A stretch of DNA of 10,853 nt from Planctomycetaceae bacterium (GTDB lineage Bacteria > Planctomycetota > Planctomycetia > Pirellulales > Thermoguttaceae), in contig JAITDV010000047.1 in assembly GCA_031282385.1 (NCBI GenBank), positions 1 through 10,853 on the forward strand, given 5' to 3'. The notes below the pieces were generated by a model. That model was not told the origin of the DNA. It made no database searches and worked only from the letters and a program-made list of their open reading frames with translations. Made by a program: the position numbers and the translations under genes. Below, one piece after another: positions 9,601 to 10,853 of this stretch. Within the stretch, counting starts at the first letter, position 1; each line of letters begins with the position of its first letter.

Positions 9601-9735
9601 ATTAATTATTTTTTGAATCGTTACCGAATTTTTATTTTGTACGCGATATTTAATAAAATTATTTTTATTAATCAATGTATTTTTGTTGCGCAAATTGTTA
9701 AACGTGTTTAATATTTGAATAAATATTTTTGACAT
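3649..9735 (-). CDS. Giant autotransporter-type surface protein, 2028 aa
   Basis: Predicted type Va autotransporter, probably an adhesin or other surface-layer protein. Residues 1-42 form an Asn/Lys-rich n-region, 43-60 are hydrophobic, and a good signal peptidase site follows KTFA (A65/Q66). The passenger starts with an aromatic-rich stretch (77-111). It continues with Asn/Gly/Thr-rich strands and W-containing repeats (about 368-550), then three degenerate modules of about 225 residues (573 to about 1310). Residues 1448-1535 resemble the conserved end of autotransporter passengers. The pre-barrel helix is at 1606-1650 (RALDDIY, WLPVL, TLSGEI). A Cys-rich insert (1672-1716) precedes the barrel (about 1718-2028), which ends YQYKF. 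The barrel and helix align with those of the downstream gene, so the two are paralogues. No catalytic motif is seen. There is no Shine-Dalgarno upstream of the ATG; the bases there are pyrimidine-rich (TTTCTCCTATC). It is probably first in a two-gene unit. Confidence 0.87.
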   Translation of the reverse strand: MSKIFIQILNTFNNLRNKNTLINKNNFIKYRVQNKNSVTIQKIINWLIVIITIFGSFTVYNKTFAQQQVIHVNEQQYRWQYYSGSSWGNWNNWIDGIGNAYSGYNYGYNYFANIANLITDLGTNNLVGGIVELCTDVKGDYTHNPGSSSIAGVSYNYRSGWNYGALTTSAGGDLNINAGHTVTLLNKLNGIGTSSNRLTITTMNKNNEGTLVLDYASPAGTFYLNSTTFSGNNGTFIIGNVNSVQYTSTNTIVGSLNGFNATVNTGSTWNAGTLTARNIFNINGNGNTNATSTTISGTTTSNITNFNTGSLFIGVTDGDGNFIVNAGNVNSTTANIANNDHNGTIQLNGAGVIWTTSDIANIGDTGTNKTGTVDIVNGTWNANNMVNIASAVNGNGVVNIKGTSVWNAVNQSINIGLNGIGVVNQSGGTWINNNSFIGVNNGSRGYVEQSGGVHKDHKAVVGVSGNAVANIFGNGTQWITDDQNAAANNAAIIGQDSTADGKVSVYDNATWAIGNTGNPDNLITGDSGIGTLRVFTNAKVNIAGDHIIANDVNSYGSDQVDGAGSVIDIAGNMIVADRGNAGGRYVYYPEGTHDPNYADYFNNGGKTAFGENSLGGGFYKDPIIWFDSPNLNLRPIDSNWIIYKENASGLAITSGGIVKVRGAIGAKVANQIESYAYILLDSKDAVTISTWNIDSDLTMGVSDRTNDNLDDAYMRITNGSLVSVGGQAVIASGAGTEVTVRINGSQGSNNATLETTGNLIVARGINDGDTAESNLYVYDKGKVEVGKGSNANMTIADTNKTFGRVHVDGTDSMIVVNGLLTVANEGYAGNKYKYISDNKPNNDNFADPSYNEKWFDSLNTLSDLNTAGGVNDNAPGLLITRNAVVSSQSGNVATAENSYAYVVIDGKDAAAEATKWTITDADLTIADNGEAYVRIINGGLLETKNTTNGNIIIANDDGSIATVRVLNNGSKIDAASDLIIAKLTGSDGQLFVYDRAAGHVGGSVVIADGADTNAQVQIDGAGTKLEIDHRLTVGNWGNAGGYFNENRYDPAIATNPNTVDRGYRVEPYNLTNPSNEWWFDSPNMNLRNNKNYEGNAPGLAITDGGVVVANSGVIAARSRDGLDLDSIGYVLIDNHYGFNGSTGRQGYRSTLHIKEIVGGTNDQNGDLIIGREGKGFVRVLNGGLLEIDGHTKLNSRIDSSDTVDYVYAGVGSLYVFGNGGSSRAAPNSATAANIPNYVTPYDDGNRSTWISHKATILGDTGDYVKGGEATIRINNGAYGETYGIYAGYSEDARGDVSVMGKASELHIYKDTQLGTAGYDYSINDIKGSGGLSVSNQALLQLHNEGNITLNGMSLISHNSLLHLDDGSILDSRKYSNKVVNARVEGSGTITAENGVTFLYDSTYADSMYDPVYASIGGKFETIVSKPTATQIDPGLYYGWEIRHEYYERYGTLTFGDRLTLVGNVTTFFDVNSGWRVPNDPLAPGAETNQLNDMIVVKRGDSSTSTADIIATLSGTLKIHARLTRYFVDEPSFQVVKTEGDDKNNQFVPGRITRQFDKLEIVPWRFFEDPHQEIRRDADGNDSLWISMKRKKNPFEESGHSYNEKSTGRALDDIYNKRYRRWLPVLRYFWYLDDSEFLDAYRTLSGEIHAHSLLLPLQNPWTYNQNRFDFKPCLNKSHNHGYDKVEQIDPCKMTEMANNFKCCDSYCGKLRKYWDKCKKDLRLWGNYIYDQSEYDSDGNAGAFNLNRNGVVFGFDKPTSDGNQYFGLQCAFVKGELDAFLSEVKVDDFNIGLYHGKKIHRVFEWRNFLGMGIENYKTKRTLSSGLAYYDWLWDTPDGSPSTNPADGHYHYNNENYNGNLRSKFNGYALYANTEIARPFILGSCNQYMIRPYTALDLISVWQNSASEKGDFRGSDFVQLDFLSAALVRVYGRTGIMFERNGDHINLNAGLSYNFQMGGRHYSNVDNKFQVDNKSFNIRSVDVGNDFLNLNCGAEWYFGKKKNQFVMINYQALFGKNITTQSAQLGYQYKF
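4588..4722 (-). other. Cysteine-rich insert before the barrel of the 2028-aa protein
   Basis: Residues 1672-1716 hold six cysteines (1672, 1690, 1701, 1702, 1706, 1716), including KCCDSYC. The segment lies between the LSGEI helix and the first predicted barrel strand (LWGNYIYDQ). The smaller paralogue has a shorter segment in the same place with two cysteines (784 and 809). Cysteine is otherwise rare in both proteins. The pattern could support disulfides made in the periplasm or at the surface, or metal binding; neither is shown by the sequence alone. Confidence 0.6.
5806..8019 (-). repeat. Three degenerate ~225-residue passenger modules
   Basis: These coding repeats lie inside the larger autotransporter and begin at residues 573, 819 and 1030. 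Each starts with a line such as MIVADRGNAGG, LTVANEGYAGN or LTVGNWGNAGG. An Asn/Pro/Tyr-rich insert follows, ending in a WFDS motif (residues 625, 854, 1078), then an APGLAIT-like segment and a YAYVLID-like strand. The first two modules continue with a YVRIxNGG unit, a YVYD-type unit and a VDGxGS unit that leads into the next copy; the third is longer and diverges in its second half. WFDS spacing is 229 and 224 residues. DNA similarity persists locally: 18 identical bases at 6487-6504 and 7846-7863. The modules fit an extended beta-helix with a regular protruding loop. The loop's role is unknown. Confidence 0.75.
8086..8634 (-). repeat. Short W-containing beta-helix repeats
   Basis: This coding region of the larger autotransporter covers about residues 368-550. 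It contains irregular units of roughly 25-30 residues with the form G-x-V-x-I/Q-x-G-x-x-W followed by an x-IG or x-IA strand. Examples are GTVDIVNGTWNANN, GVVNIKGTSVWNA, GVVNQSGGTWINN, ANIFGNGTQWIT and KVSVYDNATWAIG. The repeat length and the hydrophobic alternation fit turns of a right-handed beta-helix, as in pertactin-like passengers. The copies are too diverged in DNA to suggest recent expansion. Confidence 0.65.
9403..9507 (-). other. Aromatic-rich N-terminal passenger segment
   Basis: Residues 77-111 of the larger autotransporter contain 13 Tyr, Trp or Phe residues in 35, in the style YYSGSSWGNWNNW and SGYNYGYNYF. It lies about a dozen residues after the predicted signal cleavage, so it would be at or near the outermost tip of the displayed protein. 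Such tracts can take part in carbohydrate or surface contacts or in self-association. This is an inference from composition only. Confidence 0.55.
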
Positions 9736-9750
9736 GATAGGAGAAACATA

Positions 9751-9778
9751 TTTATATATTTTTTGATTACATTGTTAA
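9751..9778 (-). promoter_or_regulatory. Possible sigma-70-like promoter for the larger gene
   Basis: On the minus strand, TTAACA (plus-strand 9773-9778) is followed after 16 bases by TATAAA (9751-9756). About 15 bases separate the latter from the ATG at 9735. The hexamers are good matches, but the DNA is very AT-rich, where such pairs arise by chance, and the implied leader would be less than ten bases. Transcription from further upstream, through the tandem repeats, is an alternative. Confidence 0.3.
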
Positions 9779-9880
9779 TACCGCCTACAAATCAAAGGTT
9801 ATCGTTGCAGATATACAAAAATATTACGGCGATATACGACGTTATTCCAGTTGCAAATCTGAATTCGTGGAGCTATACCA
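9779..9880. other. Spacer between the larger gene's promoter region and the repeats
   Basis: This is about 100 bases of AT-rich DNA between the promoter candidate and the first copy of the upstream repeat. I see no open frame, no strong hairpin and no copy of the dyad motif here. GATATA occurs twice (9810-9815 and 9831-9836), without evident meaning. Confidence 0.4.
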
Positions 9881-9951
9881 TTCGTACTATAAACTGTGCG
9901 ACTCAAGAGCGTACTGTTCGTACTATAAATTGATGGCTCAAGAGCGTAAAA

Positions 9952-9977
9952 GCCTGTTTTCCGATAGGTAAGCAGGC
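9952..9977. other. Hairpin in repeat copy B
   Basis: The stem GCCTG pairs with CAGGC. A T/G wobble follows, then TT with AA, a T/T mismatch and CC with GG, closing on a GATA loop. Read on the minus strand, the hairpin is followed by CTTTTACG, a weak terminator-like T-run. Confidence 0.65.
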
Positions 9978-9994
9978 AGCGGCAAATGAGATTT

Positions 9995-10010
9995 AAAGTG
10001 TGAACAGTTT
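9995..10010. promoter_or_regulatory. Dyad motif, repeat copy B
   Basis: AAAgTGTgaACAgTTT, a perfect match to the symmetric frame AAAnTGTnnACAnTTT. The shape suggests a binding site for a dimeric regulator, but no regulator gene is present in this window. The flanking TTTAAA-like bases are also kept. Confidence 0.45.
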
Positions 10011-10130
10011 AAAAGTGTAAGAACAATGCAGTTTTTTGAGCTAGTCAAAATTGCTAAAGTTACTGAGATATCAAGAGTGAGTAGTTTATACTGAACGTAC
10101 TTTAAAATCGGCGGCGCAAAAGTATCAATG

Positions 10131-10154
10131 TTGGCTTGCCAATAGGTAAACCAA
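10131..10154. other. Hairpin in repeat copy C with changed stem bases
   Basis: The outer stem is TTGG with CCAA in place of CTGC with GCAG, while the inner stem (TT with AA, CC with GG) and a four-base AATA loop are kept. Two stem pairs differ from copies B and D on both sides at once, so pairing is preserved. There is no T-run after it on either strand, so a terminator role is unlikely for this copy. Confidence 0.65.
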
Positions 10155-10171
10155 CACGGTTACCGAAAATT

Positions 10172-10187
10172 AAAGTGTGAACAGTAT
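10172..10187. promoter_or_regulatory. Dyad motif, repeat copy C
   Basis: AAAgTGTgaACAgTAT, one change from the symmetric frame. It is located at the same place in the repeat unit as in copies B and D even though the rest of copy C has diverged. Confidence 0.45.
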
Positions 10188-10232
10188 ATACAGTTTGTAT
10201 TCTAAATTGCGGAACTCAAGATCGCAAAAAGC

Positions 10233-10255
10233 CTGCTTTCCGATTAGGTAAGCAG
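10233..10255. other. Hairpin in repeat copy D
   Basis: The stem CTGCTT pairs with AAGCAG. A T/T mismatch and CC with GG follow, with a five-base GATTA loop. On the minus strand it is followed by GCTTTTTGC, so here it could also act as a weak intrinsic terminator or attenuator ahead of the larger gene. Confidence 0.65.
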
Positions 10256-10274
10256 ACGGTGACAAAGTAAATTT

Positions 10275-10290
10275 AAAATGTGAACAATTT
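10275..10290. promoter_or_regulatory. Dyad motif, repeat copy D
   Basis: AAAaTGTgaACAaTTT, a perfect match to the symmetric frame with different bases at the two free positions compared with copy B. Confidence 0.45.
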
Positions 10291-10294
10291 AAAA

Positions 10295-10666
10295 ACTTCG
10301 TGGGAATAATTCGTGCATTGACAATAAAAATACAAAATCAGCAAAAAATAAGCTGACTTCCCCAAAAATAAACACACCGATCACGAGTTGAATTTTGTCG
10401 ATTCTGAAACGTGCAATAGTTTCTCTAATAGGAGAACTTTTGTCGGTTATCAAATATTTAAGATGAGCAGCTGTTAGTTTGCTTGCTACACGAAAAAACC
10501 AAATTGATTGATTAGAAAAAATTTTTTGTTGATACAGAGTTATTAGCAAGCAATCCTAGAATCGACCCACAAGACTCTATTCATTGTAAAAAAACAAAAA
10601 AAATAACACACAACACAAATCACAGTTCAGCCTCTAACAATTTTAATGGAAATAACAGATATATTA
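10295..10666. other. AT-rich stretch without a convincing gene
   Basis: About 370 bases separate repeat copies D and E. The only sizeable open frame is on the minus strand, from a TTG at 10549 to a stop at 10289 (86 codons). It contains one hydrophobic stretch (IQLVIGVFIFGEVSLFFADF). It lacks an ATG and a ribosome site, its end overlaps repeat copy D, and I recognise no family in it. A small membrane peptide or a decayed gene remnant is possible but unsupported. The stretch also holds A-runs at 10588-10602. No RNA gene or strong hairpin is seen. Confidence 0.4.
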
Positions 10667-10719
10667 TTCGTACTATAAATTGTGTAATTCAAGATCGTAA
10701 AAGTCTGCTTTTTGATAGA
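10667..10719. repeat. Truncated copy E of the ~100-bp repeat
   Basis: It begins with the same TTCGTACTATAAATTG head and continues through AAGATCGTAAAAG and the first side of the hairpin (TCTGCTTTTTGAT). It then stops at the inner edge of the right inverted-repeat arm. The second half of the unit (hairpin closing strand and dyad motif) is missing. This suggests that the inverted-repeat element inserted into, or recombined within, an existing repeat copy. Confidence 0.7.
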
Positions 10720-10853
10720 TAGTTGTCCCTGGAAAAGTCATTTGGTTGTTTTAATGGTAGCCAACTTGTTCGCGGCGAGTTCGTTTGAGCATCTGAATGG
10801 GGACTCCTTGTCAATTAATTTTGATAATAGACCTTTTCGCTAACCTGTAGGAG
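10720..10853 (+). repeat. Right arm of the inverted repeat, running off the window
   Basis: This is the counterpart of 67-190, in opposite orientation. It carries ten bases (10791-10800, ATCTGAATGG) absent from the left arm, plus three substitutions. A 29-codon frame (ATG 10754, stop 10841-10843) ends FDNRPFR. The left arm's equivalent frame ends in an unrelated tail because of the ten-base difference, so neither frame looks selected. Matching continues to the last base of the window, so the true end of the element lies outside. Whether the palindrome cluster found beyond the left arm also follows here is unknown. Confidence 0.85.

Larger units (their letters stand above)
9881..10294. repeat. 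Array of ~100-bp structured repeats upstream of the larger gene
   Basis: Copies are aligned by eye. A is partial (9881-9913). B is full (9917-10014), C is diverged but full (10093-10187) and D is full (10194-10294). C and D lie about 101 bases apart, and an isolated tail-like site at 10072-10087 fits the same period. The unit begins with TTCGTACTATAAATTG, continues with CTCAAGAnCGnAAAAG, then has a hairpin, and ends with ATTTAAAGTGTGAACAGTTT. Copy A stops after the head. The array precedes the larger autotransporter by about 150 bases and is upstream of it in the direction of transcription. It could be a leader RNA, a binding-site array, or a dispersed intergenic element that has multiplied in tandem. 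Confidence 0.75.

Noticed and set aside
10093..10187. Cyclic-di-GMP-I (GEMM) riboswitch
   Set aside because: Copy C contains GGCGCAAAAG and CGGTTACCGAAAA, which recall parts of that riboswitch. However, the first hairpin with its GAAA loop and the GGGCAAACC segment are absent, and copies B and D do not keep the GGTTACCG part. A covariance search with the Rfam model would settle it.
9952..10255. Repeat hairpins as ordinary intrinsic terminators
   Set aside because: On the minus strand, copies B and D have a T-run after the stem, but copy C does not and yet keeps the stem. There is also no gene just upstream to terminate. Attenuation remains possible for D.
10289..10549. 86-codon minus-strand frame as a real gene
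   Set aside because: It begins with TTG, has no ribosome site and overlaps repeat copy D at its end. I recognise nothing in it. It is kept only as a note in the stretch description.
9881..10719. CRISPR array
   Set aside because: The repeats are about 100 bp, diverged, and not separated by uniform unique spacers. No cas gene is present.
10754..10843. 29-codon peptide gene in the right repeat arm
   Set aside because: The frame is not conserved between the two arms because of the ten-base difference, and there is no ribosome site.

Overview
The window is dominated by two very long genes on the minus strand. They encode 2028- and 1078-residue autotransporter-type (type Va secretion) surface proteins. 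Each has a long, basic, Asn- or Lys-rich N-terminal extension and one hydrophobic signal segment. A repetitive Gly/Asn-rich passenger follows, of the kind that folds as a right-handed beta-helix. A conserved helix with an LSGEI motif then leads into a C-terminal outer-membrane beta-barrel of about 300 residues ending in phenylalanine. The host must therefore be a diderm bacterium. The genes are moderately AT-rich, the intergenic DNA is more so, and neither start has a Shine-Dalgarno sequence. The passenger style (V-x-V-D-G-x-G-S followed by G-x-L-x-I-x-N-G-G) reminds me of large surface proteins of host-associated Planctomycetota/Verrucomicrobiota-type bacteria. That assignment rests on style alone and is weak. 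No housekeeping gene is present to place the organism.

Layout. Positions 1-71 hold a GC-rich cluster of nested palindromes. Positions 67-190 hold one arm of an inverted repeat whose other arm is at 10720-10853, at the far end of the window. Between the arms, on the minus strand, lie the larger autotransporter (9735 to 3649), a 174-base AT-rich gap, and the smaller autotransporter (3474 to 238). The barrels and pre-barrel regions are clearly paralogous. The passengers are different. The larger passenger contains short W-containing repeats, then three degenerate modules of about 225 residues, each carrying a WFDS motif.

The roughly 1.1 kb upstream of the larger gene has no convincing gene. It carries copies of a repeat of about 100 bp. 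Each full copy has a hairpin whose stem is kept by compensating base changes, followed by a small dyad of form AAAnTGTnnACAnTTT. A near-match of that dyad also lies upstream of the smaller gene, which suggests shared control. A partial copy of the 100-bp repeat at 10667-10719 is cut off exactly where the inverted repeat begins.

Interpretation. The most economical reading is a tandem pair of paralogous surface adhesin-like proteins behind a shared regulatory element. Two copies of a dispersed element lie at the ends of the sequence. These copies may simply be where an assembly broke, or they may bound a mobile or invertible 10.5 kb unit. Which is true cannot be decided from this window.
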